Positions 43,718 to 52,597 of a stretch of 64,000 nt of DNA are shown piece by piece. This DNA is from Kitasatospora sp. NBC_00458 (GTDB lineage Bacteria > Actinomycetota > Actinomycetes > Streptomycetales > Streptomycetaceae). Within the stretch, counting starts at the first letter, position 1. Each line of letters begins with the position of its first letter. Where the stretch lies: positions 4,217,001 to 4,281,000 of the forward strand of contig NZ_CP107904.1 of NCBI RefSeq assembly GCF_036013975.1, given 5' to 3'. The translations under genes were made by a program, and so were the position numbers. The notes under the pieces were generated by a model. It was not told the origin of the DNA and did no database searches. It saw only the letters and a program-made list of their open reading frames with translations.

Positions 43718-44746
43718 ATGTTGGTCGTTGATATGCACCTCTTGGCGAAGATTCAGCAGGCCGTTTTTCTGAACATGGTCTCCGTGGCACTGGTGGTCTT
43801 GTTCTATAAAGCCTTACTGTGGATCGCTACCCACGTGCCGCCAATTCGTCGAAGGTGGGAAGCATGGAATGCTCGCACCGCAGAACTTGCTCTTCAGGGA
43901 ATGTCCAATTCTCTGCAGGTGTTCGGCCTGGCCGACCTTCCCACCGACTCGCTACGTGCCGCCGGTAAGACTACGGCTGGCGAAATTCGCCTGAGGTACA
44001 GGATCCTGAGTTTCATTATCGGTGTCGGCCTGGGTGATTTGACCATGGCCGTGATCAAGACTATCGAGTCGGGAAAGTTGGCGCCGAGCCTTCAGCCTCG
44101 CTCCATGCTTACCGTCGCCATGGTCATGCCCCTCCTAATCTGGGCCGCGAATCATAACCCTACCGTTTCGCGCTACCGGTTCCTACTATCGATAATGAGT
44201 GCGGTGCGGCTGTGCGAGGCAGTTCACTCATCAGTCGGGGACGAGCGCCCAGCAGCCGTCCGTGGACTGGATGATGCTTGCACAAATGTCAGGCGCTCTG
44301 TACTCCGCGTACATCGCATAAATGGCAGCATGGGGCGATTCTCCCATAGGCGCCATTCCATCAAAGCTAATTCCAGCCTGGTGGCGGCAAGGCTCCAGCA
44401 GGCCGAGGATCAGATGGACACTCGCGGGGTTGAGGCCATGAAGGATCTAGCTCGCCTATTGGTTACGATTGCAAACAACTATGTGGAGCCAAAAATCGGC
44501 CAACTTCTGCCCGAAGCCGATCTCGCCGGGGTGGTAGCACCCGAGAGTCGCGCAGCTGGCCTGCGGTTGGCGGCGGTCGTGTCGATCACCGCGATTATTT
44601 CCTGCTCCTGGATTCTGCTCGGATATCCCGCCGAGGGAGTTCCAATCGCAGCGGGTGCTGCAGCCTTGCTCTCAAGCATTGCGGCATATGGGCCGCGGGC
44701 AGCGATGGCGCGCGTGGCTGAACTGCGGAACATCCTGGGGTTCTAG
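43718..44746 (+). CDS. Cargo membrane protein, lower GC, TTA codon
   Basis: 342 aa from ATG 43718 with GGGGGA upstream (an alternative ATG is five codons in). One N-terminal membrane helix (12-36), two central (about 92-112, 127-145) and a C-terminal hydrophobic pair (about 283-325), with a basic helical middle. Codon use is less GC-rich than all neighbours. TTA at codon 33 would make it bldA-dependent. No family recognised. Its place at the element end suggests cargo, for example exclusion or defence (inference). Confidence 0.7.
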   Translation: MLVVDMHLLAKIQQAVFLNMVSVALVVLFYKALLWIATHVPPIRRRWEAWNARTAELALQGMSNSLQVFGLADLPTDSLRAAGKTTAGEIRLRYRILSFIIGVGLGDLTMAVIKTIESGKLAPSLQPRSMLTVAMVMPLLIWAANHNPTVSRYRFLLSIMSAVRLCEAVHSSVGDERPAAVRGLDDACTNVRRSVLRVHRINGSMGRFSHRRHSIKANSSLVAARLQQAEDQMDTRGVEAMKDLARLLVTIANNYVEPKIGQLLPEADLAGVVAPESRAAGLRLAAVVSITAIISCSWILLGYPAEGVPIAAGAAALLSSIAAYGPRAAMARVAELRNILGF

Positions 44747-45088
44747 AGCGTCGCACTCAGCCTGTTCGTGGACCAGCCGTGGTCACGAACAGGCCAGTTT
44801 GCCGCGCCCGTAGCCTCAGGCCAGGTCACGAGGGTGTGTCCACCTCGACCTGGGTGAGATCTTGAAAGCTGTTCCCTTGACGGAGAGCATCTAGCGGATC
44901 TTCGACGGTGACCGAGCCCCCAACGTACGAGGAGGCGGCCCCGCACCAGGTGACATCGGGCTTGGGGAGAAACTTGGGAGAAGATCTTGAGATTCACCCC
45001 ATGCAAGAGCGACCTCCACCAACGGAACCCCACACTCTGACCTGCACGTTCGCACATCTGTGCAGGTTGACCCCCGTTCCGGCCCTCA
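44747..45088. other. Right end of the AICE, non-coding
   Basis: 342 bp with no supported gene between the cargo gene and attR. It contains the paired GGGAGAA site at 44965-44982. Confidence 0.55.
44965..44982 (+). repeat. Candidate integrase arm site, right end
   Basis: GGGAGAA-N4-GGGAGAA, 106 bp inside attR, same spacing and strand as the left-end copy (28049-28066). The 4-nt spacers differ (ACTT here, TCCT at left). Confidence 0.55.
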
Positions 45089-45134
45089 TTCGGGACGAAG
45101 AGGCCGTGGGTTCAAATCCCGCCACCCCGACCCA
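45089..45134 (+). repeat. attR, 46-bp direct repeat
   Basis: Exact copy of 27936-27981 without the tRNA 5' half, so not a functional tRNA. Marks the right end of the element. Confidence 0.95.
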
Positions 45135-45137
45135 ATG

Positions 45138-45173
45138 CAGAGGCCCTGCTGGAGAGATCCGGCAGGGCCTCTG
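45138..45173. terminator. Host tRNA terminator displaced to the right end
   Basis: 12-bp perfect stem (45138-45149 / 45162-45173) with a 12-nt loop just past attR; probably the original terminator of the tRNA-Pro gene. The rest of the gap to 45594 is GC-rich without a supported gene. Confidence 0.75.
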
Positions 45174-45594
45174 TCGTGCGTGCCGGCGCGGGTGGGCGGC
45201 AACTGCCTTGGCCGCCGACGGGCTTGGCCCGCAGGTTGCCCAGTTGCCCCGCCGAGTGGCCGGCCTGACCATGGGTCGCCCGCTCTCGGCCGGACAGCCG
45301 GCTCCGGAGGCCGGGGCGCTCCCGGTCGGGCGAAGGCGTCCGGGTGGCTGACGGTTCGTCGGCGGCTTCCGGCGGCGGGCCGGGCGTGGTCGAGGCGCGG
45401 TGCCCCGCGGGGCGATCGGGCACCCGGCGGCGAGCCCGGCCCCTGGCGGCCGTGCCGGGTTCGGGGCGGACCGAGAGTAGCCTGGACATCACCGAAGGCA
45501 CTTCGCATGCCGGCACCGGACACTGGCGTCGTCTCCGGCGAACGGCAACACCGGACCCGGCCCACGGGCCGGGCCTGGGGACAGGTCCCTGATC

Positions 45595-46161
45595 ATGACC
45601 GTGACCTTCGATCGTGCGACGACGCCCGCCGCCCCGGATTCCACCGCGCGGCTCTCCCTTGCGCCCGTCGGCGCGCGGACGGGCCGCCTGGACGGAGCCT
45701 GGTGGCCCCGCTCGCGTGATCTCCTCCTCGAACTCCCCTCCCTGGCCGCCGAGATCGACGGTCGGTGGGGCCGGATCACCCGGATCACCGTGAACCCCGC
45801 ACAGTGGCCCGTCATCCCGCGACGCGTGCCCGTCACCGGGCACACCATCCATGCGGGGTGGTTCGCCGCCGAACAGGACGAGCACACGGTCGCGGTGTTC
45901 TCGTACGCCCCGCGCCGGCTGAACCTGCTGATCATCCCGCCGGCGACGGATGCCGCCGATGCCGCCCGGCTGATGTCCGAGGCGGCCGACCCGGCCGACA
46001 CCCGGACCGCGGGTGAACTGCTCGCCGCGCGGTCGGACCGCGATGGTGAAGGGTCCGCCTTCCTGCCCTCGGCCGTCGCGCCCGCCGAGGGCACCGACGA
46101 GGCCGGCCTGCGTGCGGACCTCGCCCGGAGCCGGGCCGCCTCCTGGCCGGTGCCGGCCTGA
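45595..46161 (+). CDS. DUF5994 family protein
   Basis: 188 aa. RLSLAPVGARTGRLDGAWWP, SRDLLLELPSLAAEIDGRWG and ITRITVNPAQWPVIPRRVPV are the hallmark of the actinobacterial DUF5994 family. RLNLLIIPPATDAADAARLM follows. Cytoplasmic, function unknown; often multi-copy in Streptomyces. Confidence 0.85.
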   Translation: MTVTFDRATTPAAPDSTARLSLAPVGARTGRLDGAWWPRSRDLLLELPSLAAEIDGRWGRITRITVNPAQWPVIPRRVPVTGHTIHAGWFAAEQDEHTVAVFSYAPRRLNLLIIPPATDAADAARLMSEAADPADTRTAGELLAARSDRDGEGSAFLPSAVAPAEGTDEAGLRADLARSRAASWPVPA

Positions 46162-46211
46162 CCGCGCCACGACCGGGCCCCGCCGGGGCGGATCGCCCGT
46201 GGCCGGGTACG

Positions 46212-46466
46212 TCACTCGCGTGACCACTCGGTCTCGGCCTGGGGCTCGCCGGTCGGCTCGGGCCCGTCCCAGAGGCGGATCCGGACCGCCCGGGGACCGG
46301 GAGCGGGCTGGGAGAGCGTGCGGACGAACACGTCCCGCAGGTGGTTGGCCGCCCGTCGGGGCGGTCCGTCGTACTCCAGGGGGTCCGGCGTGGAGCCGCC
46401 GCCGTCGTGACGGGACCAGCGGCCGTCGTCGTCCTGGATCTCCAGGACCCATCGGTAGTACGGCAT
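46212..46466 (-). CDS. Small hypothetical protein, 84 aa
   Basis: MPYYRWVLEIQDDDGRWSRH, then HLRDVFVRTLSQPAPGPRAV and RIRLWDG. A mixed alpha/beta small protein without recognised family. The frame shows the normal GC3 bias of the region, supporting coding. Convergent with the DUF5994 gene. Confidence 0.55.
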   Translation of the reverse strand: MPYYRWVLEIQDDDGRWSRHDGGGSTPDPLEYDGPPRRAANHLRDVFVRTLSQPAPGPRAVRIRLWDGPEPTGEPQAETEWSRE

Positions 46467-46613
46467 CCCGGCCTCCTGTGACGACGCTCCAGCCCCAGGA
46501 CAGACGGTAAGGGTCGGCGCGGCCCACGGCGACCGGGACGGTGCGAGGGCTGCGGTCGCGCTGACGCGGGCGGGAGGGCGGTGCCCGGGGTGCGGGGCGG
46601 CCGGGCCGGAGGG

Positions 46614-46763
46614 TCAGCCCCAGATCATGTTGTCGGCGACGACCCGGGTGGTGGGCTCGGGGGCGGAGTGCGCCGCCAGTACGGGGGTGGCGGCGGCGAG
46701 GGTGGCGGCGCCGAGGGTGAGGGCGGCGACCGCGGCGGCCTTGGCGATGGAGGTGCGCAGCAT
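46614..46763 (-). CDS. Small secreted peptide precursor
   Basis: 49 aa from ATG 46763: MLRTSIAK, hydrophobic Ala/Leu-rich core and a signal-peptidase site after VLA (about residue 31-32). The mature peptide would be about 18 residues, HSAPEPTTRVVADNMIWG. A GGAC-type ribosome site is modest. Extracellular role unknown. Confidence 0.55.
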   Translation of the reverse strand: MLRTSIAKAAAVAALTLGAATLAAATPVLAAHSAPEPTTRVVADNMIWG

Positions 46764-46931
46764 GGCGGAGTCCTGTCCGGTCCGGAGGGGAGGGCGGCTG
46801 GGCCGGTCTCGCGTCCCGCGGTGACGCTTCGTCCGGTGTCTGCGCCGGGTGGTCCCCCCGGCGGCCATGGCCGGCTTCGTCGCAGATCAGGGGGGGGGTT
46901 GGAAGGGGTTCCGGCTGGACGGAAACGTCCC

Positions 46932-46966
46932 TGGCCCGTTCCGGCCTGGCGGGCCGGAACGGGCCA
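46932..46966 (-). terminator. Hairpin after the 96-aa gene
   Basis: 15-bp perfect arms (46932-46946 / 46952-46966), 5-nt loop, located 90 bp past the stop of the leftward 96-aa gene. The rest of the 293-bp gap to the secreted-peptide gene is G-rich without a gene. Confidence 0.8.
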
Positions 46967-47056
46967 AGGACGAGAGCAGGGAATGAGAGCAGGGGCGGGA
47001 GCAGGGGGGAGCAGGGGCGGAGGGAGGAGCGGGCTGGGCGGTCGGCGGGTGGCCTC

Positions 47057-47347
47057 CTAGAAGGGCCCCACGAGCGGGACGCCGACGGACAGCACCTGCC
47101 AGTCGGCGAGGTCCGGGGAGCCGGTGAGGGCCCGGCGGCAGAAGCGTTCGGCTCCCGCCTCCGCGGCCTCCAGGCTGTCGGTGAGGAGGTAGACGCCCAC
47201 CACCGGGTGGGGTGCCCGGTGCGGGTGGACGGAGATGTGTTCGACGTGGTCGCCGGGGCTCACCGCGGCCCACAGCGAGGCGAGGGCGTCGGCCGGGAGG
47301 CCCCCGCCGCCGTCGGGCCGGTGCAGGGCGATGTGGACCAGATACAT
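47057..47347 (-). CDS. Hypothetical protein, 96 aa
   Basis: MYLVHIALHRPDGGGGLPAD, HVEHISVHPHRAPHPVVGVY and LLTDSLEAAEAGAERFCRRA suggest a ferredoxin-like alpha/beta dimeric barrel. No catalytic motif. Divergent from the LuxR-type regulator, which may share its promoter region. Confidence 0.6.
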   Translation of the reverse strand: MYLVHIALHRPDGGGGLPADALASLWAAVSPGDHVEHISVHPHRAPHPVVGVYLLTDSLEAAEAGAERFCRRALTGSPDLADWQVLSVGVPLVGPF

Positions 47348-47510
47348 GCTCCTAGCGTGCCGAACCGGCCAAATCGCGTATAGAGAGCCAACTTGGACTC
47401 TTCGGGCCGTGGCCGGAACCGTCCACGGATGCAACCTGTTCAGGGATGAAGAGCACGTGCGACGATTACGAAGCATTCGTGCTCGGGTTCGTCATCGGGG
47501 GAGGCGAAGA

Positions 47511-48509
47511 GTGCTCACGACGCTTGGCCTGGACAGCACGTCGGAGGCGGTCTACCGGGCCATGCTGTCCGATCCCGGAGCCGGGGTCGCCGCGCTGGCC
47601 GAGCGCCTGGCGCTGCCCGAGCCTGCGGTCCGGTCCGCCCTGGACACCCTGAGCGAGCTCGCGCTGCTGCAGCCGTCGGCGCAGCACACCGGGCAGCTCC
47701 GGGCGGTCTCGCCGGACATCGGGATGGAACTCCTGATCGCCCATCAGCAGGCGCAGCTGGCCGCCCAGCAGCTGCGGATCGAGGCGTCCCGGGCCGTCGC
47801 CGCCCAGCTGATCGCCGAGTACGCGGACCTGCGGCCGCAGACCGCCCACCCGGGGGTCGAGCACCTGCTGGGCATCGACCGGATCCGCGACCGGCTGGCG
47901 GTCCTCACCCGGAACGTGCGGGAGGAGGTCATGACCTTCGCCCCGGACGGCGGCCAGAAGCCGGAGCACATCGCGGCCGCGAAGCCGCTCGACCAGGACC
48001 TGCTGGACCGCGGTGTCCGGATGCGGACGGTGTACCTGGACAGCGTTCGCAACAGTCCGCACACCCTGGAGTACCTCAACTGGATCGCGGAGCAGGGCGG
48101 CCAGGTGCGCACGGTACCGGCGCTGCCCACCCGGCTGATCGTGGTGGACCGCGGCACCGCGGTCATCCCGGTCAGCGGTGACGACACCGCGGCCGGCGCC
48201 GTCGTGCTGACCGGTCAGGGCACGCTCCTGGCGCTGTGCGCGCTGTTCGAGAACGTCTGGGCCGGTGCGCAGCCGCTCGGCGCGGCCGCCGGGCGGGACC
48301 ACCGCGGGCTCAGCCCGCAGGAGGCCACGGCGATCGGGCTGCTCGCGGAGGGCCACACCGACGACGCGATCGGCAAGCGGCTCGGGGTCTCCCCGCGCAC
48401 CGCCCGCCGGCTGGCGACCGACCTGATGGAACGCCTCGGCGCGCGGAGCCGGTTCGAGGCCGGGGTGCGCGCCGTCCAGGAGGGGTGGCTGCCGAGCCGT
48501 CGGCCCTGA
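47511..48509 (+). CDS. TrmB-HTH / LuxR-HTH transcriptional regulator
   Basis: 332 aa from GTG 47511 (GGGGGAGG site). The N-terminal TrmB-like HTH includes DSTSEAVYRAMLSDPGAGVA and LPEPAVRSALDTLSELALL; the middle part is PLD-like; the C-terminal LuxR HTH includes LSPQEATAIGLLAEGHTDDA and VSPRTARRLATDLMERLGA. A class frequent as pathway-specific or orphan regulators in Streptomyces specialised metabolism. Target not visible. Confidence 0.85.
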   Translation: MLTTLGLDSTSEAVYRAMLSDPGAGVAALAERLALPEPAVRSALDTLSELALLQPSAQHTGQLRAVSPDIGMELLIAHQQAQLAAQQLRIEASRAVAAQLIAEYADLRPQTAHPGVEHLLGIDRIRDRLAVLTRNVREEVMTFAPDGGQKPEHIAAAKPLDQDLLDRGVRMRTVYLDSVRNSPHTLEYLNWIAEQGGQVRTVPALPTRLIVVDRGTAVIPVSGDDTAAGAVVLTGQGTLLALCALFENVWAGAQPLGAAAGRDHRGLSPQEATAIGLLAEGHTDDAIGKRLGVSPRTARRLATDLMERLGARSRFEAGVRAVQEGWLPSRRP

Positions 48510-48538
48510 CTGACCCCCGCGCGCCGAACCCGCTACTC

Positions 48539-48558
48539 GGCGGGGAGGCTTCCCCGCC
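48539..48558. terminator. Short convergent hairpin
   Basis: 8-bp perfect arms GGCGGGGA/TCCCCGCC with loop GGCT in the 57-bp gap between converging regulator genes. Confidence 0.6.
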
Positions 48559-48566
48559 CGGGCCCG

Positions 48567-49457
48567 TCAGGCCGGGTGCGCCGCCGCGTAGAGGACCTCG
48601 CGGATGCCGGGGACGGCCTCCCGGTCCGCCCGCCAGACCAGCCGCAGGTGCAGTGGGCGCGGTGGCGACGCCAGCCGCAGCCTGACCAGCGACCCGGCGG
48701 CGAGCTGCTCCCGCACCGCGAACTCGGGCAGCAGCGCCATGCCGAGGCCGCGTTCCGCGCACGCACGGGTCACCGCCACCCCGCCGGTCCGCACCCGGTC
48801 GACGCCCGGGCCGAAGAGCTGGTCGCCGGCGAGCCGGAAGGAGCAGGCCGGGGCGTTCACCAGCAGGCGCCGGCCGTCCAGGTCGGCGCGGCGCAGAGCG
48901 GACGCGGCGCCCAGCGGGTGGTCGGGCGCGGCGACCAGGGCGAGGGGGACGTCCTCCAGGTCGAGGTGGTCCAGCCGGACCGGCGGCAGGTCGAAGCCGA
49001 GTTCGCCGAGCGGGCCGGCGGTGTCCAGGATCATCGCCGCCTCCAGCGTCCCGGCGGCGACCGCGCCCAGCAGGCCGTCCCGGGCCGCGTCGGTGTGCAG
49101 CGAGACGTCCAGGTCGGGGCGGCGCTCGGCGAGCCGGGCCAGCACCCGGGGGGCGTGGGTGGCGGCGACGGTCTCCAGGGCGCCGAGCCGCAGCTCGGGG
49201 CGGGCGGCGACCACCTCGCGGCGGGCCTGCTCGGCCTGGTCCAGCAGTCGGCGGGCCCATGGCAGCAGGCGGCGCCCGGCCGGGGTGGGCGCCATGCCCC
49301 GCGGCGTGCGCTCGAACAGTGCGGTGCCGAGGGAGCGTTCCAGGGTGCGGAGCTGTTCGGAGACGGAGGAGGGTGCGAGGCCGAGGGCCACGGCGGCGTC
49401 GGTGACGGTGTGGTGGACCACGACCGCTTCGAAGGTGCGCAGCTGCCTGAGTTCCAC
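48567..49457 (-). CDS. LysR-family regulator
   Basis: 296 aa. N-terminal winged HTH: MELRQLRTFEAVVVHHTVTD, then VSEQLRTLERSLGTALFERT. A C-terminal two-lobe effector domain contains ERGLGMALLPEF. Divergent from the MFS transporter gene 169 bp away, the classical arrangement for a LysR regulator and its target. Ligand unknown. Confidence 0.9.
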   Translation of the reverse strand: MELRQLRTFEAVVVHHTVTDAAVALGLAPSSVSEQLRTLERSLGTALFERTPRGMAPTPAGRRLLPWARRLLDQAEQARREVVAARPELRLGALETVAATHAPRVLARLAERRPDLDVSLHTDAARDGLLGAVAAGTLEAAMILDTAGPLGELGFDLPPVRLDHLDLEDVPLALVAAPDHPLGAASALRRADLDGRRLLVNAPACSFRLAGDQLFGPGVDRVRTGGVAVTRACAERGLGMALLPEFAVREQLAAGSLVRLRLASPPRPLHLRLVWRADREAVPGIREVLYAAAHPA

Positions 49458-49626
49458 CCGGTCCCCCTCGACTCCCGGTAGCCGCCCGACGGGGTGCGGC
49501 GGTCCAGCGTACGGCGGGAGCGTTCGGGTTTCCCGAACGGGGCCCGCGGTTGCGGCGGTGGAGCGGGAGCCGGGTGGGGGCGGAGGGTTGACGACGCCTC
49601 ACCGTCGAACCCGCCGGAGCCGCTCC

Positions 49627-51096
49627 GTGTCCACACCCGTGCCCGCCACTCCGCCCGTGCCTGCTGCCGCGCCCGCGCCCGCTGGCGTACCCGCACCCGC
49701 TGGCGTACCCGCGGTGCGGACCGGTTCCCGGTCCGCCGACGGCACGCCGGCCGCCGCGGCCCGGCCGCCGGGCCGGGGGCGGGCGCTGCTCGGCATCGCC
49801 CTCGGCTACTTCGCGGTCCTGCTCGACACCACCGTGCTCGCGGTGGCCGAGCCCGACCTCGCCGACTCGCTGGGGAGTTCCACGGCCGGGCTGCAGTGGG
49901 TGGTCACCGGGTACAGCGTGGCGTTCGGCGCGCTGCTGCTGTCGGGCGGCGCGGTCGCCGACCGGTACGGCGCCCACCGCGCGTTCCGGTTCGGGATCGC
50001 GGCGTTCGGCGCCGCCTCGGCGCTGAGCGCGCTGGCGCCGGGCCTGACGGCACTGGTGGTGCTGCGCGCGGTCCTGGGGGTCGCGGCGGCGGCTTCGGTG
50101 CCGGCCGGCATGGCGATGATCACCCGGCTCTACCCGGACGTCGCCGAACGGGCCCGGGCGATCGCGGTCTGGGCGGCGGTCAGCGGCTGCGCGATGGCCT
50201 TCGGGCCGGTCGTCGGCGGGGTCCTGGTCGGCCTCGGCGGCTGGCGGGCGGTGTTCTGGGCCAATGTGCCGCTGACCGTACTGGTGCTGGCGCTCACCGC
50301 CGGACGGGTGGTGCGCTGCCCCCGCGGCGAGCGGCGGATCGACTGGTGGGGGCAGCTGGCGGCCTGCGCGGTGCTGGCGCTCGCCACCGACGTCCTGATC
50401 GAGGCCGGTTCGGGCGCCTGGGGGCGGGCCGGGTGGTCGGCCGGGGCGGCCCTGGCGGCCGGGGTGCTCTTCGTCCGGCGTGAACGGCGGAGCCCCGCAC
50501 CGGTGCTGCAGTCGGCGGTGGTCCGGGCGCCCGGCATGCGGGCGGTGCTGGCGGCCGGGGCGGCGGTGAACTTCGCCATGCTGGGGCTGCTGTTCACGCT
50601 GCCCCTGCTGCTCCGGCACGACCTGCGGCTGTCGCCGGTGGCGGCCGGGGCCGCGTTCCTGCCGATGACCCTGCCGCCGGGGTTCAACCCGCTGCTGACG
50701 GGGCGGATCGTGGCCAGGGTCGGGCCGTGGCGGCCGGTCGTCGGCGGGCTGGCGCTGCTCACGGCGGGGTGCCTGGTCACCGGGGCCGCGGTGGTGGCCG
50801 GGACGCCGTACCCGCTGCTGGCGGTGGGGCTGCTCTGCGCCGGGTTCGGGGTGTCGTTCGCGCTGCCGGCGCTGGTGACGGCCGTGGTGTCCGCGGCGCC
50901 GGAGGGCGGTGCGGGTGCCGCGGGCGGGCTGCTGAACGCCGTCCGGCAGGTGGGGGCGACGCTCGGCGTGGCCGTGATGGGGGCGTTCGTCGGGGTGGAG
51001 GGGGACGCCGGGGGCGCGGCGGCGGGGGCGGCGCTGCTGCTGCCGGCGGCGGGCTGCGCGCTGGCCGGGCTGCTGCTCGCCCGGCGGGCGCGGTAG
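49627..51096 (+). CDS. MFS drug transporter, DHA2 (EmrB/QacA) type
   Basis: 489 aa from GTG 49627 (GGAG site). A Pro/Ala-rich cytoplasmic tail (1-50), then about 14 membrane segments. VLLDTTVLAVAEPDLADSLG is the DHA2 motif, and GGAVADRYGAHRAF the loop 2-3 motif. Exports hydrophobic or cationic compounds with proton exchange. Likely under control of the divergent LysR; might export the product of the downstream locus (inference). Confidence 0.9.
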   Translation: MSTPVPATPPVPAAAPAPAGVPAPAGVPAVRTGSRSADGTPAAAARPPGRGRALLGIALGYFAVLLDTTVLAVAEPDLADSLGSSTAGLQWVVTGYSVAFGALLLSGGAVADRYGAHRAFRFGIAAFGAASALSALAPGLTALVVLRAVLGVAAAASVPAGMAMITRLYPDVAERARAIAVWAAVSGCAMAFGPVVGGVLVGLGGWRAVFWANVPLTVLVLALTAGRVVRCPRGERRIDWWGQLAACAVLALATDVLIEAGSGAWGRAGWSAGAALAAGVLFVRRERRSPAPVLQSAVVRAPGMRAVLAAGAAVNFAMLGLLFTLPLLLRHDLRLSPVAAGAAFLPMTLPPGFNPLLTGRIVARVGPWRPVVGGLALLTAGCLVTGAAVVAGTPYPLLAVGLLCAGFGVSFALPALVTAVVSAAPEGGAGAAGGLLNAVRQVGATLGVAVMGAFVGVEGDAGGAAAGAALLLPAAGCALAGLLLARRAR

Positions 51097-51170
51097 CGGC
51101 GGGAGCTCCGCGCGGCGGGAGCGGGGGCTCCGCACAGCGGTAGCGGCGGGAGCGCGGGGCGGACCCGCTG

Positions 51171-51213
51171 CCTTCGAGGGCCCGTCGGCGGGGAGCCGGC
51201 GGGCCCTCGAAGG
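51171..51213. terminator. Convergent terminator MFS / afsA-like
   Basis: 19-bp arms (51171-51189 / 51195-51213) with a single G-T pair and a 5-nt loop. Lies in the 274-bp gap, otherwise GC-rich spacer. Confidence 0.9.
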
Positions 51214-51370
51214 CGTGGGGGGCGGGGTGCTCCGGCGCGGGGCAGCGGGGGAGGCCGGGGCGCCGGGGACAGCGGGGCGCCGGGGGACACCGGGAGTGCG
51301 GGTGGTGCGGCGGGGTTCCGTCCCGGCGGGGGCCGACGGCGGGGGGACGCCGGCCTGCCGGCAGAGGACG

Positions 51371-52474
51371 TCAGCCGGTCGGCAGCGGGGCGACGGTGAC
51401 GATGACCGAGCACGACGGCGCACCGTTCCCCTGCTGCAGGATCACGCCGGCGCGGTCCCGGCGGGCCGGGTCGCGCGGCAGCTGGGTGACCTCCACCGTG
51501 CAGGGCTCGTCCAGCTCGACGTAGCGGGTGAAGTCGCACTCCATCGCGACGGCGACCACCGGCGCCGGGTGGCTGAGCGCCTGGGCGGCCTGCCGGGCGG
51601 CGTCCAGCAGCAGGGAGCCGGGCGCGTGGTCGACCGGGTGGTCGAAGTGGACCGGGTGGTTGGTGTCCACCCGCAGCTGCCAGCGCCGGGCCCGGTCGGT
51701 CGCGGACAGCGCGACCTCGCGCGGGAGGGCGCGGCCGGCCCGGGCGACCGGGATCGGCGGGGCCAGCGGCACGGCGCGCGCCATCATCTCCCGGGCGTCG
51801 CCCCGGCCCGCCCGCAGGCGCCGGTAGATCGCCGGGGCCTGGACGGTGAAGCGGGTCTGCGCGGTGGCGATCGGCTCGCCGTCCCGGGTGACCACGTAGG
51901 CCAGCGTGAGGGCGACCACCCGGTTGCCGCGGCGGACGAGGTCCTGGCAGACGGCGTCCACCTGGACCTCGTCGTGGCCCCGGCCGGCGGAGCGGTCGCC
52001 GCCCCGCTGCGCCGGCACCGCGTCGCGGGCCCCGGCGCGCAGGCCTGCGGGGATCAGCGCGTAGCTGAAGTGGTCCCAGATCAGGTGGTGCCCCATCGGG
52101 ACCTCGAAGGCGACGTGCGAGAGCAGCGGGAAGGTCTGCCGGACCGTCTCCACCAGCAGCATCGGGTCGTGGTAGCCGTTGCGGGCGCCGTAGGTGCGGT
52201 GGTCGCGCGGCCACCGGGCGGAGATCCGGTAGGAGTCCTCGGCGATCCGCTCCCAGCCGGTCAACAGCACCTCGTCGGCCGCGCGCTTGTGGACGTGCTC
52301 CTTGGGGACCGCGGTCGGACCGGCCCCGGGTCCGACGGGCTCCGCGGCGGTCGCGGAGGCGGTCGCGGTGATCAACGCGGTCGCGGTGGCGGTCGCGGTC
52401 GCGGCGGTGGCGCTCGCGGCGGTGGTCGCGGCGACGGTGCTGGTCATGGTGGTGCTGTGGTCTGTGCGAAACAT
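51371..52474 (-). CDS. AfsA/ScbA-type gamma-butyrolactone synthase
   Basis: 367 aa from ATG 52474 (GGGGAG site); ATG 52447 is also possible. Residues 12-45 are an Ala/Thr tandem stretch. Two AfsA hot-dog repeats follow: first VHKRAADEVLLTGWERI through FEVPMGHHLIWDHFSYAL, second from LQVDTNHPVHFDHPVDHAP type sequence to VAVAMECDFTRYVELDEPC. AfsA joins a beta-keto acyl chain to dihydroxyacetone phosphate, the first step to gamma-butyrolactone hormones. Divergent from a receptor gene with a shared ARE-like operator. Confidence 0.92.
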   Translation of the reverse strand: MFRTDHSTTMTSTVAATTAASATAATATATATALITATASATAAEPVGPGAGPTAVPKEHVHKRAADEVLLTGWERIAEDSYRISARWPRDHRTYGARNGYHDPMLLVETVRQTFPLLSHVAFEVPMGHHLIWDHFSYALIPAGLRAGARDAVPAQRGGDRSAGRGHDEVQVDAVCQDLVRRGNRVVALTLAYVVTRDGEPIATAQTRFTVQAPAIYRRLRAGRGDAREMMARAVPLAPPIPVARAGRALPREVALSATDRARRWQLRVDTNHPVHFDHPVDHAPGSLLLDAARQAAQALSHPAPVVAVAMECDFTRYVELDEPCTVEVTQLPRDPARRDRAGVILQQGNGAPSCSVIVTVAPLPTG

Positions 52475-52550
52475 GGATGCACTCCCCCAGAGTGGCCACA
52501 GGCAGGTGAAAGTCGGTGCTCCGGTGTGTACGCCGGGCCCCATGGCGAAT

Positions 52551-52576
52551 AACATAGAGGTCGTTCTTTTTGTTTG
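52551..52576. promoter_or_regulatory. ARE-like operator between afsA-like and receptor genes
   Basis: 26-bp AT-rich partial palindrome, starting AACATAGAGGTCG and ending TTTTTGTTTG, in an otherwise GC-rich intergenic region, 22 bp before the receptor start. It has the spacing and ACA...TGT ends of autoregulatory elements bound by gamma-butyrolactone receptors. Confidence 0.7.
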
Positions 52577-52597
52577 TCGAGGAGTTTGGAGCTACTC

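Noticed and set aside
45089..45134. Second tRNA gene
   Set aside because: Only the 3' half of tRNA-Pro is present, with no D-arm or 5' acceptor strand; it is the attR copy.
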